The notes: generated by a model not told the origin, from the letters alone. DNA of 36,609 nucleotides from Burkholderiales bacterium (GCA_900290335.1 OKRD01000097.1:1-36609), one strand, 5' to 3'; positions 19,387 to 32,217 are shown, numbered from the stretch's first letter. A program made the numbers and translations.

Positions 19387-19437
19387 AAGCGGACAATCAA
19401 TTAGCTACAAAACCGGACAGTTCTATTCGCTCTCGAC
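19387..19437. mobile_element. possible relic terminus of an IS21-like element
   Basis: AAGCGGACAATCAATTAGCTACAAAACCGGACAGTTCTATTCGCTCTCGACA has two spaced CGGACA boxes and the terminal dinucleotide CA, reminiscent of IS21-type multiple end repeats; no istA/istB present. Confidence 0.3.
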
Positions 19438-19497
19438 AGGAAGCCTGGAGCCAGGAAGCCTTGAGCCAGGAGGCCTGGAGCCAGGAAGCCTGGAGCC
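19438..19497. repeat. 4 x 15 bp tandem repeat (AGGAAGCCTGGAGCC)
   Basis: AGGAAGCCTGGAGCC/AGGAAGCCTTGAGCC/AGGAGGCCTGGAGCC/AGGAAGCCTGGAGCC, ending 1 bp before the methyltransferase stop codon. Confidence 0.95.
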
Positions 19498-19498
19498 C

Positions 19499-20353
19499 CT
19501 AGCGGCCGCCGGCGGTCGCCGCCCGCACGATGTGGCCGCCACGGTCCGATGCGGGCCCTTCGCGGGACGCAAAATAGCGCTGGCGGATCACGACCGGCCC
19601 CAAGTCCTCGAGCTCGCAAAAGCCCAGTGCCCGGAGCCTTGCCAGGAGCTGCGACGTTTCGAAGCGGCTCCGGAAGGCTTCTCCCAGGGACGCAACGCGC
19701 GCTTCGAGCGCCTCGCGGACGGCACGAATTTGCTCGTCGGCGCAGGCCGGATCCGGCGGGTTGGCGTAGTCAAAGACGACGTGGGCGCCCGCGGGCAGCT
19801 TGGCAATGAACTCGAGCGTGGCAAAAACCGCCTGCGGCGTCAGGTACGGCACGACGCCCAGCCAAGTGAAGAAGGTTGGCAGCGCAAAATCGAAACCGGC
19901 GGTCGCCAGCGCCTGCGGCAGGGCTTGCCGCTCAAAGTCGATCGGCACGAACGTGAGCGTGGCAGGCACCGCGATCGCGGCCTGCGCCAGGCGCTCTCGC
20001 TTCCAAGCCTGGGTGGCGGGGTGATCGACCTCGAAGATGTGCAGGCCCTGCGCCGGTGGCGCGCGGTAGGCATGCGTATCGAGCCCCGCTCCGAGTATCA
20101 CCAGCTGGCGCACGCCGTGCGCCAGCGCATCGGCCAGCGCGTCCTGGGCAAAGCGCGTCCGTACGGCAATGAACAGGCGCAGCGGCCGCACCGAGGGATC
20201 ACTGCGCGCCTCGCGCAGGGCCGCCTGCGCCTCGGGCCCCAGTATGCGCAGGGCAAGGGGATCGCGCAGGATGCGTCCGCCCTCGAGCTCCTGGTGGACG
20301 GCGCGGTGCGCCGCCGCTCCCAGCGCAGTTCGACTTGGCAGTCCTGGCTCCAT
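19499..20353 (-). CDS. class I SAM-dependent methyltransferase (TIGR00027/LCM-like family)
   Basis: RTRFAQDALADALAHGVRQLVILGAGLDTHAYR, FEVDHPATQAWKRERL, FTWLGVVPYLT. Confidence 0.88.
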   Translation of the reverse strand: MEPGLPSRTALGAAAHRAVHQELEGGRILRDPLALRILGPEAQAALREARSDPSVRPLRLFIAVRTRFAQDALADALAHGVRQLVILGAGLDTHAYRAPPAQGLHIFEVDHPATQAWKRERLAQAAIAVPATLTFVPIDFERQALPQALATAGFDFALPTFFTWLGVVPYLTPQAVFATLEFIAKLPAGAHVVFDYANPPDPACADEQIRAVREALEARVASLGEAFRSRFETSQLLARLRALGFCELEDLGPVVIRQRYFASREGPASDRGGHIVRAATAGGR

Positions 20354-20366
20354 CGCGGGGGCCCCC

Positions 20367-21161
20367 TCAAAGGCCTTTTTGTCGCCGCTGGCGTTGCGTC
20401 TCGAACAGACAAACGCCGGCCGCGACCGAGACGTTCAGGCTCTCCATGCCGCCGGACATCGGGATATGCACCAGCTCATCGCAGCCCTCCCGCGTCAAGC
20501 GCCGTAGGCCGGAGCCTTCGGCACCCAACGCCCAAGCACGCGCACCGGTCAGGTCGACCTCGTAGAGACTTCGCGCCGCTCCGATCTCGGCCCCGACGAT
20601 CCATATTCCCGCGTCCTGCATATCCTTCATCGCCCGGGCCAGGTTGGTGACCGCGATGATCGGCACGACCTCGGCTGCCCCGGCCGCCGCCTTGGCCGCT
20701 ACCGTGGTCAGCGAGGCGGAGCGATCGCGCGGCACCACGAGCGCATCAGCCCCGGCCGCGGCCGCAGTTCGCAGGCAGGCGCCCAGGTTGCGCGGATCGG
20801 TAACACCGTCGAGCAGCAGCAGCAAGGTTTTGGGGGTGACCGCGTCGAGCAGCCGATCAAGGTTTACGCCCGGACGCAGCGCCGCCACCTGGGCGACCAG
20901 TCCCTGGTGCGGCGCCTCGGGCGAGAATCCACGCAGGCGCGCGGCGTCCACACCGACGCAGCGCACCTGCGTCGCGCCGGCACGCGCCAGCAGCTGCTGC
21001 ATGCGCGCGTCGCGCCGGCCGGTGTCGAAGTACAAGACCTCGATGGAACCCGGGTCGGTGCGTAGGCGGGCACCGACGGCATGAAAGCCGGCCAGGATGC
21101 GGTGGGTACCGCTCGCCTGCCCCGGCGGGGACTCTGGCCCTGTTTTTCGATCCCCTCCCAC
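20367..21161 (-). CDS. rlmB: 23S rRNA (guanosine-2'-O-)-methyltransferase RlmB (SpoU/TrmH family)
   Basis: HRILAGFHAVGARLR, LLLLDGVTDPRNLGACLRTAAAAGADALVVPRDRSA, ALGAEGSGLRRLTREGCDELVHIPMSGGMESLNVSVAAGVCLFE; GTG start at 21161 inferred. Confidence 0.92.
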   Translation of the reverse strand: MGGDRKTGPESPPGQASGTHRILAGFHAVGARLRTDPGSIEVLYFDTGRRDARMQQLLARAGATQVRCVGVDAARLRGFSPEAPHQGLVAQVAALRPGVNLDRLLDAVTPKTLLLLLDGVTDPRNLGACLRTAAAAGADALVVPRDRSASLTTVAAKAAAGAAEVVPIIAVTNLARAMKDMQDAGIWIVGAEIGAARSLYEVDLTGARAWALGAEGSGLRRLTREGCDELVHIPMSGGMESLNVSVAAGVCLFETQRQRRQKGL

Positions 21162-21177
21162 GCGTGCGGAGCCCGGT

Positions 21178-23565
21178 TCACTTGCGCCGGCGACGGGCCG
21201 TCGGGCCGCTGGCCGTGACCCCGACCTTGGCCGAGGCCTGCTGGCCCTTGGCCGATTTGCCGCGCCGGGCGGCGATGCGCTCGGCGCGCGTGGCTTGACG
21301 CCGGCGCCGCTGCTCGACCCCCTCGCCCGGCGTGGAGCGGCCCGCGGTCCGGGCCGGACCTGGTTCCCCGGGACGCGGTTCCCCCGGTCGCACCATGCGA
21401 AAGTCGATGCGCCGCGCCTCCAGGTCGACGCGAGCGACCTGGACGGTGAGACGGTCGCCCAGGCGATAGCGGATTCCGGTGCGCTCGCCCCGCAGTTCAT
21501 GGGTGGCCTCGTTGAACTGAAAGTATTCGCTGCCCAGCTCCGAAACGTGCACCAGACCCTCGACATAGAGCTCGTCGAGCACCACGAAAAGACCAAAGGG
21601 CACCACGGCGCCGATCGAGCCCGAGAAGATCTCGCCGACGCGCTCGCGCACGTAGTAGCTCTTGAGCCACGCCTCGACGTCGCGGGAAGCCTCGTCGGCG
21701 CGCCGCTCGTTGGCCGAGCACAGCATGCCCAGCTGTTCCCAGCGGGCGATGGGCGGGATCTGCTCGTCGGCGCTGCCGGCGAGCTGCGGCAGGTAGCGCC
21801 TGTCCTCGAGGATTGCCTTCAGCGCGCGGTGCACCAGCAAGTCGGGATAGCGGCGGATCGGCGAGGTGAAATGGGCGTAGGCCTCGTAGGCCAGCCCGAA
21901 GTGACCGACGTTGTGCGGACTGTATTGCGCCTGCTGCATCGAGCGCAGCAGCAGCATGTTGAGCAAGGGAGCATCGGGCCGCGCGCGTATCTTTTCGATG
22001 AGCTGCGCATAGTCGCTGGGCTTGGGCGCCTCAGCGCCTCCCAGCTGCAGCCCCAGGGCCTTGAGAGTGGCGCGCAGGGTTTCGAGCTTCTGGGGCGTCG
22101 GTCCCTCGTGCACGCGCAGCAGGGAGTCGTGCTTCTTACGCTGCAGCAGGTCGGCCGCACACACATTGGCGGCAAGCATGCATTCCTCGATGAGTCGATG
22201 GGCATCGTTGCGCACCCGCGCCACGATGCGCTCGATGCGGCCGTTGGCATCGCAAATGATCTGCGTTTCGGTGGTTTCGAGTTCCAGTGCACCGCGCTTG
22301 GCCCGCGCCCGGGCGAACGCGCGGTAGACCTCATGGAGTTCGTGCAGCCGCGGCAGGAGTTTCTCGTATCGCGCCGCCGCCCGGCTCGACGGGTTCGACA
22401 ATGCGTCCCAGACCTCGTTGTAGGTCAGGCGGGCCTGCGAATGCATCACCCCAGGGTAGAACTGGTAGCCCCGCACGGCCCCTTCCTTGGTGATAGTCAT
22501 GTCGCACACCATTACCAAGCGGTCGACCGCGGGCCCGAGCGAGCAAAGGCCGTTGGAGAGCTCCTCGGGCAGCATCGGGATCACGCGGCGCGGAAAATAC
22601 ACCGAGGTCGAACGGTTCTGCGCCTCCTTGTCCAGGCCCGACCCGGTGTGAACGTAGTGATCGACATCGGCGATGGCGACCACCAGGCGCCAGCCGCGGC
22701 GGCCATCGCTCTCGCAATAGACCGCATCATCGAAGTCGCGCGCGTCCTCGCCGTCGATGGTCACCAGGGCAATGTCACGCAGATCAATGCGTCCGCGCAG
22801 ATCGGACTTGCGCACCTCCCGCGGCAGAGCCTTGGCAGCAGCGAGCACCTCCTCGGGAAACTCGTGTGGCACGCCGAATTTGCGCACCGCGATCTCGATC
22901 TCCATGCCCGGGTCGTCGATTTCCCCCAGCACCTGGACCACGCGCCCGACGGCCTGCATATTGCGTTGCGGCTGCTGCACGATCTGGACGACCACGACCT
23001 GGCCATCGCGGGCCCCGCCGCAGGCCTGCGGTGGAACCAGGATGTCATGACGGATGCGCTGGTCCTCGGGCACGACCACGCTCACCCCCCGCTCGTTGAG
23101 CAGGCGCCCCACCAGGCGGTCGGTGCGCCGCTCGATGACGTCGACGATCTCGCCTTCGGGCCGCCCGCGTCGGTCCACGCCCGTCACCCGCACCAGCGCC
23201 CGGTCGCCGTGCACGAGCTTGCTCATCTCGGCCTCAGAGAGCACGACATCGGGACCGCGGTCGTCGCGGATCAGGAAGCCGAAGCCGTCGCGATGCCCCT
23301 GGACTTGCCCTGAAACGAGGTTGGCGCGCGCCGCGATGAGCAGCAGTCCGGCGCGGTTTTGCACCACCTGCCCGTTGCGCTCGAGCTCGGCCAGCGTGTG
23401 CTCGAGTTCGGCCTGCCGCTCGGGCTCCAGGGCGAGCAAACCCGCCAGTTCCTGGGGTCGCAGCGGCGTGCCGGCGCGTGTCATCGCCTCCAGCACCGCC
23501 TGCGGCTGCACGGCTGCGAGGGCCGGGTTGGCGCCTTCGTCGGTTTCGGGTTTATTTCGGGCCAT
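21178..23565 (-). CDS. rnr: ribonuclease R
   Basis: 795 aa RNB protein; DARDFDDAVYCE, LSNGLCSLGPAVDRLVMVCDM, HFTSPIRRYPDLLVHRAL, C-terminal S1 domain and basic tail. Confidence 0.97.
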   Translation of the reverse strand: MARNKPETDEGANPALAAVQPQAVLEAMTRAGTPLRPQELAGLLALEPERQAELEHTLAELERNGQVVQNRAGLLLIAARANLVSGQVQGHRDGFGFLIRDDRGPDVVLSEAEMSKLVHGDRALVRVTGVDRRGRPEGEIVDVIERRTDRLVGRLLNERGVSVVVPEDQRIRHDILVPPQACGGARDGQVVVVQIVQQPQRNMQAVGRVVQVLGEIDDPGMEIEIAVRKFGVPHEFPEEVLAAAKALPREVRKSDLRGRIDLRDIALVTIDGEDARDFDDAVYCESDGRRGWRLVVAIADVDHYVHTGSGLDKEAQNRSTSVYFPRRVIPMLPEELSNGLCSLGPAVDRLVMVCDMTITKEGAVRGYQFYPGVMHSQARLTYNEVWDALSNPSSRAAARYEKLLPRLHELHEVYRAFARARAKRGALELETTETQIICDANGRIERIVARVRNDAHRLIEECMLAANVCAADLLQRKKHDSLLRVHEGPTPQKLETLRATLKALGLQLGGAEAPKPSDYAQLIEKIRARPDAPLLNMLLLRSMQQAQYSPHNVGHFGLAYEAYAHFTSPIRRYPDLLVHRALKAILEDRRYLPQLAGSADEQIPPIARWEQLGMLCSANERRADEASRDVEAWLKSYYVRERVGEIFSGSIGAVVPFGLFVVLDELYVEGLVHVSELGSEYFQFNEATHELRGERTGIRYRLGDRLTVQVARVDLEARRIDFRMVRPGEPRPGEPGPARTAGRSTPGEGVEQRRRRQATRAERIAARRGKSAKGQQASAKVGVTASGPTARRRRK

Positions 23566-23593
23566 TTGACAAGCAGGAGCCTCGACTTAGAAT
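23566..23593 (+). promoter_or_regulatory. sigma-70 promoter for tRNA-Leu
   Basis: TTGACA-(16 nt)-TAGAAT, 17 nt upstream of the tRNA 5' end. Confidence 0.7.
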
Positions 23594-23643
23594 TCGCCCT
23601 CCGCTGTCGTGCCCAGGTGGCGAAATTGGTAGACGCGCTAGAT

Positions 23644-26743
<3,100 letters not shown>

Positions 26744-26793
26744 TTTGGAAAGGCTCCAAAAAACGTTCTCGTGCCGATCGGTATCCCGGTATA

Positions 26794-26979
26794 TCAGTCC
26801 AGCAGAAGCAACAGCAGCACCAAGCCAACCAGGATCGATGCCATCCCGAAGAATCGAATCTGGCCGTCCGCCATGCCGCCGATGCGCCGCATCACCGAGC
26901 GCCAGGATGTCGGGGAAACGAGGGGCAGCAGACCCTCGAACACCAGCATCAGCGCCACGGCGGTCACGAAAGTCTGCAT
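26794..26979 (-). CDS. DUF2065 (YjeT-like) small membrane protein
   Basis: 61 aa, two hydrophobic segments, AVALMLVFEGLLPLVSPTSWR...RFFGMASILVGLVLL; between hisZ and hflC. Confidence 0.9.
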   Translation of the reverse strand: MQTFVTAVALMLVFEGLLPLVSPTSWRSVMRRIGGMADGQIRFFGMASILVGLVLLLLLLD

Positions 26980-27025
26980 GGGGGCGAGGTAGGCGAACGC
27001 ACGCCGGCGAGAACGGCGGCGGCCA

Positions 27026-27913
27026 TCAGTGCGTCGCGTTCGAACCGCTGGAGTTCTTCATGTATTTGAAGAACTCCGACGACGGATCCACCACCAGCGT
27101 ATCCGACCGGCTCTTGAAGCTTTGCCGATAGGCGTCGAGGCTGCGGTAAAAGTCGTAAAACTCGGGGTTGGCACCGAAGGCCCTGGCGTAGATCGCCGAG
27201 GCCTTGGCGTCGCCCTCGCCCTTGATGCGCTGCGCGTCCCGGTAGGCCTCCGCCAGCAGCACTTCGCGCTGCCGGTCCGCGTCGGCCTTGATCTTTTCCG
27301 CCTCGGCCGCGCCGATGGAGCGCTGCTCGTTGGCCACGCGCTTGCGCTCGGCCACCATGCGCGGATAGACCGACTCGCTCATGATTTCGGGCACGAAATC
27401 GACGTGGCGCAGGCGCACGTCGACGATCGTCACGCCCAAATCCTTGACCCGATCCTGCACCGCGACGCGGATCTCCTCCATCGCCTTCTCGCGTGCGCGC
27501 GAGGTGATCTCGGTAACCGTGCGCTTGTTCACCGCCTGATTCATGGCGTCGCGCACCAGGGTCGACATGCGCTCCTCGGCGGCGCGCTCGCTGCCCTGGA
27601 AGCTGATCCAGTACGCCCGCGCGTCGGTCACGCGCCACTTGACGAAGTAATCGATCAGCAGATTCTTCTTCTCCGAGGTCTGAACGCGATCGGGCGTGAC
27701 CGAGTCGATGGTCAGTATCCGCTTGTCGACCGTTTCAATGTTCTGAAACGGGGGCGGCATCTTGAAATGCAGGCCCGGCTCGCTGATGACCCGCACGATC
27801 TGGCCCAGTTCGAACACGATCGCGAACTGGCGCTGATCGACGATGAACACCGAGAGCCGGAAGAGGATCGCGGCAATCGCCACGACAACGACGGTAGCGA
27901 CGATTCGATTCAT
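27026..27913 (-). CDS. hflC: protease modulator HflC
   Basis: SPFH/band 7 protein; FIVDQRQFAIVFELGQIVRVISEPGLHFKMP. Confidence 0.96.
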   Translation of the reverse strand: MNRIVATVVVVAIAAILFRLSVFIVDQRQFAIVFELGQIVRVISEPGLHFKMPPPFQNIETVDKRILTIDSVTPDRVQTSEKKNLLIDYFVKWRVTDARAYWISFQGSERAAEERMSTLVRDAMNQAVNKRTVTEITSRAREKAMEEIRVAVQDRVKDLGVTIVDVRLRHVDFVPEIMSESVYPRMVAERKRVANEQRSIGAAEAEKIKADADRQREVLLAEAYRDAQRIKGEGDAKASAIYARAFGANPEFYDFYRSLDAYRQSFKSRSDTLVVDPSSEFFKYMKNSSGSNATH

Positions 27914-27917
27914 CGTC

Positions 27918-29195
27918 TCAGCGCCCTTCCCGCTCGCGGCTACGCGCGGCGTCGCGGTTGCGGTCGGCAGCCGCGGCCGCGTCGGCCGGGCTGACCGGGG
28001 GCGCAGCCGCCGCCGCGGCGTGCTGCGCCGCTTCCGCCGCGCCCTGCTGCAGCAGGTGGTCGAGGGGCAGGTACAGCAGCTGCGAACTGCCGTGGGTGTC
28101 CACCAGCAGCTTGGTGGTGCTGCTGAAGATCTGCTGCATCGTATCGATGTACATGCGCTCGCGCGTAACGGCCGGCGCCTTGGAATACTCCGTCAGAACC
28201 TGGCGGAAACGAGAGGCGTCGCCCTCGGCGGTCTCGACCACCTTGACCCGGTATCCATCGGCCTCCTGCAACAGGCGCGCCGCGTTGCCGCGCGCGCGCG
28301 GCACGACGTCGTTGGCGTACGCCTGGCCCTCGTTGATCTGGCGCTCCTTGTCCTGCACGGCCTTGGAGGCGTCGTCAAAGGCCGCCTGCACCTGATCGGG
28401 CGGCTGGGCATTTTGGATCGCCACGGCGGAAATCAGCAGCCCGGTGCTGTAGCGATCGAGCATCGCCTGCATGCCGGTGCGCACCTCGTCGGCGATCTGC
28501 TGGCGCGACCCGAACAGCACCTCGTCCATCTTGCGCCGGCCGACGACCTCGCGCATCGACGACTCCGCCGCCTGCAGGACCACGTGACTCGGGTCGCCGT
28601 CGCGGGCATCGCGCGTGAACCGGCTGCCGTAGATGTAGTCGCGCGCGCCTTCCGGACCCTCCTTGACGCGGTACTGCACCTCGAACTGCATGTCGACGAT
28701 GTTCTCGTCGTCCGTCAGCATGAGTGCTTCCTTGAGCCGGTCCTGGCCGCCGCGCATGCCAATGTCGACCTTGCGCTGCGTGAACACGTCGACGATCTCG
28801 TGCGCCTGGATGGGCCACGGGGCGCGCCAGCGCAGCCCAGGCGGCGTGGTCGAGTCGTAGCGGCCGAAGGTCGATACCACGCCGACCTGGCCCTCCTGCA
28901 CGGTGTAGATCCCCGTGCACATCCAGATGAGAAATACCGCGGCCAGAACCACCACCACGCCGATCCCCGCCTGGCGCGAATCGCGCTGGGACGGACCGCC
29001 GCCGGCCCCGTCCCCGCCGCCACCGAAGAGGCGGGTCAATCGCTGGTTGAAATCGCGCCAGAGTTCATCGAGGTCCGGCGGACCCTCACCGGAGCCGGGA
29101 CGACGCGGCCGCGGTCCCTCGGAGTTGTTTCCGCTGGCGTTGCGTCCCCACTGTGGCTCGTTCATGGACATCGCGATCGCACGATCAGAAGGCAT
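27918..29195 (-). CDS. hflK: FtsH protease activity modulator HflK (true start may be 29165)
   Basis: SPFH protein with GTYTVQEGQVGVVSTFGRYDSTTPPGLRWRAPWPIQ-like segment; MNEPQWGRN at 29165 avoids overlap with hflX. Confidence 0.96.
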   Translation of the reverse strand: MPSDRAIAMSMNEPQWGRNASGNNSEGPRPRRPGSGEGPPDLDELWRDFNQRLTRLFGGGGDGAGGGPSQRDSRQAGIGVVVVLAAVFLIWMCTGIYTVQEGQVGVVSTFGRYDSTTPPGLRWRAPWPIQAHEIVDVFTQRKVDIGMRGGQDRLKEALMLTDDENIVDMQFEVQYRVKEGPEGARDYIYGSRFTRDARDGDPSHVVLQAAESSMREVVGRRKMDEVLFGSRQQIADEVRTGMQAMLDRYSTGLLISAVAIQNAQPPDQVQAAFDDASKAVQDKERQINEGQAYANDVVPRARGNAARLLQEADGYRVKVVETAEGDASRFRQVLTEYSKAPAVTRERMYIDTMQQIFSSTTKLLVDTHGSSQLLYLPLDHLLQQGAAEAAQHAAAAAAPPVSPADAAAAADRNRDAARSREREGR

Positions 29196-30444
29196 CGATA
29201 ATATTGCTGCGTTCCAATTGGGAGCGGTGCAGGTCCTTCTGGGTGTCGATCGACGGGGCGCTGCCGTGCGCCGGATTCATCGCCGGGGCCATCGCCGGGG
29301 CGAGATCCGGATCCTGCTCTGCGTCCATCGCTTCCCCGGCGTGATCGCGCATACGTTCTGCGATCCGGTCCGCAATCACCTTGCGCAGCAAATCGATTCC
29401 GTCGCCCGTATTTGCACTCAACCAAACCCCGTCGATGCTACCACAGGCGTCGCGTTCTACCCCTGGCGCACGGGCAAGACGATCGACCTTGTTGTAAATC
29501 TGCAGCCGAGGAACTTGCTCGGCGCCGATCTCTTCGAGGACGCGTTCGACCTCCTGCGCCTGGTCGGCGCGCGCCGGACTGGCGGCGTCGATCACCTGCA
29601 GTAGCAAGTCCGCATGCACGGCCTCATCCAGAGTCGAGCGAAAAGCCTCCACGAGGGTGTGCGGCAGGGCGCGAACAAATCCAACCGTGTCCGACAGCAC
29701 GAACGCCACCCCGGGGGCGGCGAAACAGCGTCGGGACGTGGTATCGAGCGTTGCAAACAGCTGGTCCGCGCAGTAGGCATCGGCATGCGCGAGCGCGTTG
29801 AACAGGGTCGACTTGCCGGCATTGGTGTACCCGACCAGGGAGACGCGATACACGCCGCCGCGCATACGCGCCCGTCGCTGGGTGCCTCGCTGGCGATCCA
29901 GAAGCCGGAGCTTTTCGCGCAACTGCTTGACCCGCACGCCGATCATGCGCCGGTCCAGCTCGATTTGCTTTTCCCCCGGACCGCCGCGCAAGCCGATGCC
30001 CCCGCGCTGGCGTTCGAGGTGCGTCCAACCGCGCACCAGGCGCGTCGAGAGGTAGTTGAGCCGGGCCAATTCCACCTGCAGCTTGCCCTCCCGGCTCTGC
30101 GCCCGGCGCGAGAAGATGTCCAGGATCAGGGCCGTGCGATCGAGAACCGGCAGCGCCAGTTCGCGCTCGAGATTGCGCTGCTGTACCGGCGAGAGCTGGA
30201 CGTCGATGACCAGGACCGACGCCCCCAGCTCCTGGGCGCGCGCATGCAGCTCCTTGACCTTGCCACTGCCCAGGAAGGACGCCGGATCCGGGCGATCCCG
30301 GCGCGCCTGCACGAACTCCGCGGGCGCCATGCCCGCGCTCTCGACCAACTGCTGCAGTTCCTCCTGCGCGTCGGCATCAAACGCTCCCCCGCGCAACGCA
30401 ACCTGCACCAGCAAAGCGCGCGGCGGCAATGCCGCGCCGGACAC
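29185..30444 (-). CDS. hflX: GTPase HflX
   Basis: GGPGEKQIELDRR, VSLVGYTNAGKSTLFNAL, FATLDTTSRR, LSDTVGFVRALPHTLVEAFRSTL. Confidence 0.97.
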   Translation of the reverse strand: MSGAALPPRALLVQVALRGGAFDADAQEELQQLVESAGMAPAEFVQARRDRPDPASFLGSGKVKELHARAQELGASVLVIDVQLSPVQQRNLERELALPVLDRTALILDIFSRRAQSREGKLQVELARLNYLSTRLVRGWTHLERQRGGIGLRGGPGEKQIELDRRMIGVRVKQLREKLRLLDRQRGTQRRARMRGGVYRVSLVGYTNAGKSTLFNALAHADAYCADQLFATLDTTSRRCFAAPGVAFVLSDTVGFVRALPHTLVEAFRSTLDEAVHADLLLQVIDAASPARADQAQEVERVLEEIGAEQVPRLQIYNKVDRLARAPGVERDACGSIDGVWLSANTGDGIDLLRKVIADRIAERMRDHAGEAMDAEQDPDLAPAMAPAMNPAHGSAPSIDTQKDLHRSQLERSNIIDAF

Positions 30445-30455
30445 TCGATCGCTGC

Positions 30456-30689
30456 TCAGGCTTCGGACTCCGCGCTCAAATTCACCGGACGCGCGGGCAC
30501 CACCGTGGAGACGGCGTGCTTGTAGACCATTTGTGTCACGGTGTTACGCAACAAGACCACGTACTGGTCGAACGATTCGATCTGCCCCTGCAACTTGATT
30601 CCGTTGACCAAGTAAATCGACACAGGCACGTGTTCCTTGCGCAGCGCGTTGAGGAACGGGTCTTGTAGAAGTTGGCCCTTATTGCTCAT
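30456..30689 (-). CDS. hfq: RNA chaperone Hfq
   Basis: [65 protein letters not shown]. Confidence 0.99.
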   Translation of the reverse strand: MSNKGQLLQDPFLNALRKEHVPVSIYLVNGIKLQGQIESFDQYVVLLRNTVTQMVYKHAVSTVVPARPVNLSAESEA

Positions 30690-30800
30690 GTTGGCTCCGG
30701 TCATTTGGCCGGGTGGCAACTACGCACACCCGATGTTTTGCGCCCCGACACCAGAGCGCGCATACCGATACGGGGCAGATAGAAAACCCCGCCGGTTGAT

Positions 30801-32198
30801 TCAATCTACTGGAAAAGTGTGTCCTTTGCCAGCGCGCCTCTTGCCCGGTCGCAGGCGCGCCTCGACAAAAGGGTTAGAACTGCTACGGAATTCAATACGC
30901 AGCGGCGTGCCCTGCAAATCGAACTCCTTGCGAAACCAACCTTCTAGGTAGCGGCGGTAGTTATCCTGAATGCTGGAAAGGGAATTGCCGTGCACGATGA
31001 TCAAGGGCGGATTGGAGCCTCCTTGGTGCGCATAGCGCATCTTGGGTCGCGACAGGCCCGCGCGCGCCGGTTCTTGCCGCTCGACCGCAGCGCGCAGGGC
31101 CCGCGTCAATTTTGGCGTCGGCAGCTTGGCAAACGCCGCTCGCTCGGCCACCACGACGGAGTTCATCAGGGCCGCCAAGCCGGTCCCGCGCAGCGCCGAG
31201 ATCTGGTGCACGCGGGCCCAATGCAGGAAATGCAACTTGCGATCCATCTCGCGCCGGATGCGTTCGCGCTGCTCTTTGTCGAGTCCATCCCACTTGTTGA
31301 TCGCCAGCACCAGCGCCCGGCCGCTTTCGAGGATGTAGCCAGCGATGTGGGCGTCCTGCTCGGCAATTTCGGCAGCCGCATCCAGCAGCAGCACGACGAC
31401 GTTGGCCTGGTCGATCGCCTGCAAGGTCTTCACGACCGAGAATTTCTCGACGGACTCGAATACCTTGCCCTTGCGTCGCAATCCGGCGGTATCGATGAGC
31501 ACGAAGGGCTGTCCGCCGTACTCGAACTCGACCTCGATCGCGTCGCGCGTGGTCCCCGGCGCGTCATAGGCGATCATCCGGTTCTCTCCGAGCAGGGCAT
31601 TTACCAGGGTCGACTTGCCAACGTTGGGCCGGCCAACGATCGCCACCCGGTTGCGCGGGCGCGGGCGATCGACCTCCTGGGGCGCCTCGGCCGGCACGCC
31701 GGACGGACCCAGGTGCGGCGCGAGCGCCTCCTCCATCAGGGACGAGATCCCTTCGCCGTGGGCGGCCGCGATCGGATGCGGTTCCCCCAGGCCAAGCTCA
31801 TGGAATTCGGCCATCGCCGACTCGGGCAGACCCTCGGCCTTGTTGACCACGGTCAGGATGCGCCGGCCGCTGGCGCGCAGGTACTCGGCGATTCGCCGAT
31901 CGTGGCTGGTGAGGCCGGCGCGCGCATCGAGCACGAAGAGCAGCACGTCGCTTTCCGCGATTGCCTGTTCGGCCTGCTGGTTGACGGCCTGCTGCATGCC
32001 ACTGCGGTCCGTGGGATCAAATCCTCCGGTGTCGATGACGAGGCATCCGACAGGACCGACGCGGCCTTCGCCGTAATGGCGGTCCCGCGTAAGCCCCGGC
32101 GCGTCGGCCACTAGGGCGGCACGCGAACGTGTCAGGCGGTTGAACAGGGTCGATTTGCCGACGTTGGGCCGACCAACGATCGCAACAACGGGTTTCAC
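30801..32198 (-). CDS. der: ribosome biogenesis GTPase Der
   Basis: Two tandem G domains ([33 protein letters not shown]) and KH-like C-terminus. Confidence 0.98.
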   Translation of the reverse strand: MKPVVAIVGRPNVGKSTLFNRLTRSRAALVADAPGLTRDRHYGEGRVGPVGCLVIDTGGFDPTDRSGMQQAVNQQAEQAIAESDVLLFVLDARAGLTSHDRRIAEYLRASGRRILTVVNKAEGLPESAMAEFHELGLGEPHPIAAAHGEGISSLMEEALAPHLGPSGVPAEAPQEVDRPRPRNRVAIVGRPNVGKSTLVNALLGENRMIAYDAPGTTRDAIEVEFEYGGQPFVLIDTAGLRRKGKVFESVEKFSVVKTLQAIDQANVVVLLLDAAAEIAEQDAHIAGYILESGRALVLAINKWDGLDKEQRERIRREMDRKLHFLHWARVHQISALRGTGLAALMNSVVVAERAAFAKLPTPKLTRALRAAVERQEPARAGLSRPKMRYAHQGGSNPPLIIVHGNSLSSIQDNYRRYLEGWFRKEFDLQGTPLRIEFRSSSNPFVEARLRPGKRRAGKGHTFPVD

Positions 32199-32217
32199 GA
32201 TGTCGGAACTCGATTCC

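Noticed and set aside
19438-19497. Short tandem repeat considered as a CRISPR remnant
   Set aside because: Units are 15 bp and directly contiguous, with no spacers and no cas genes.
19373-20650. 425 aa plus-strand ORF containing GSLEP repeats
   Set aside because: Antisense to the methyltransferase and rlmB end; the repeat peptide is a by-product of the tandem repeat.
20367-21596. 409 aa version of RlmB starting at 21596
   Set aside because: The N-terminal ~145 residues are antisense-free overlap with rnr in another frame and low complexity; RlmB homology begins near HRILAGFHAVG, so the GTG at 21161 was preferred.
21097-23313. 738 aa plus-strand ORF opposite rnr
   Set aside because: Shadow ORF; RNase R on the minus strand has all expected motifs.
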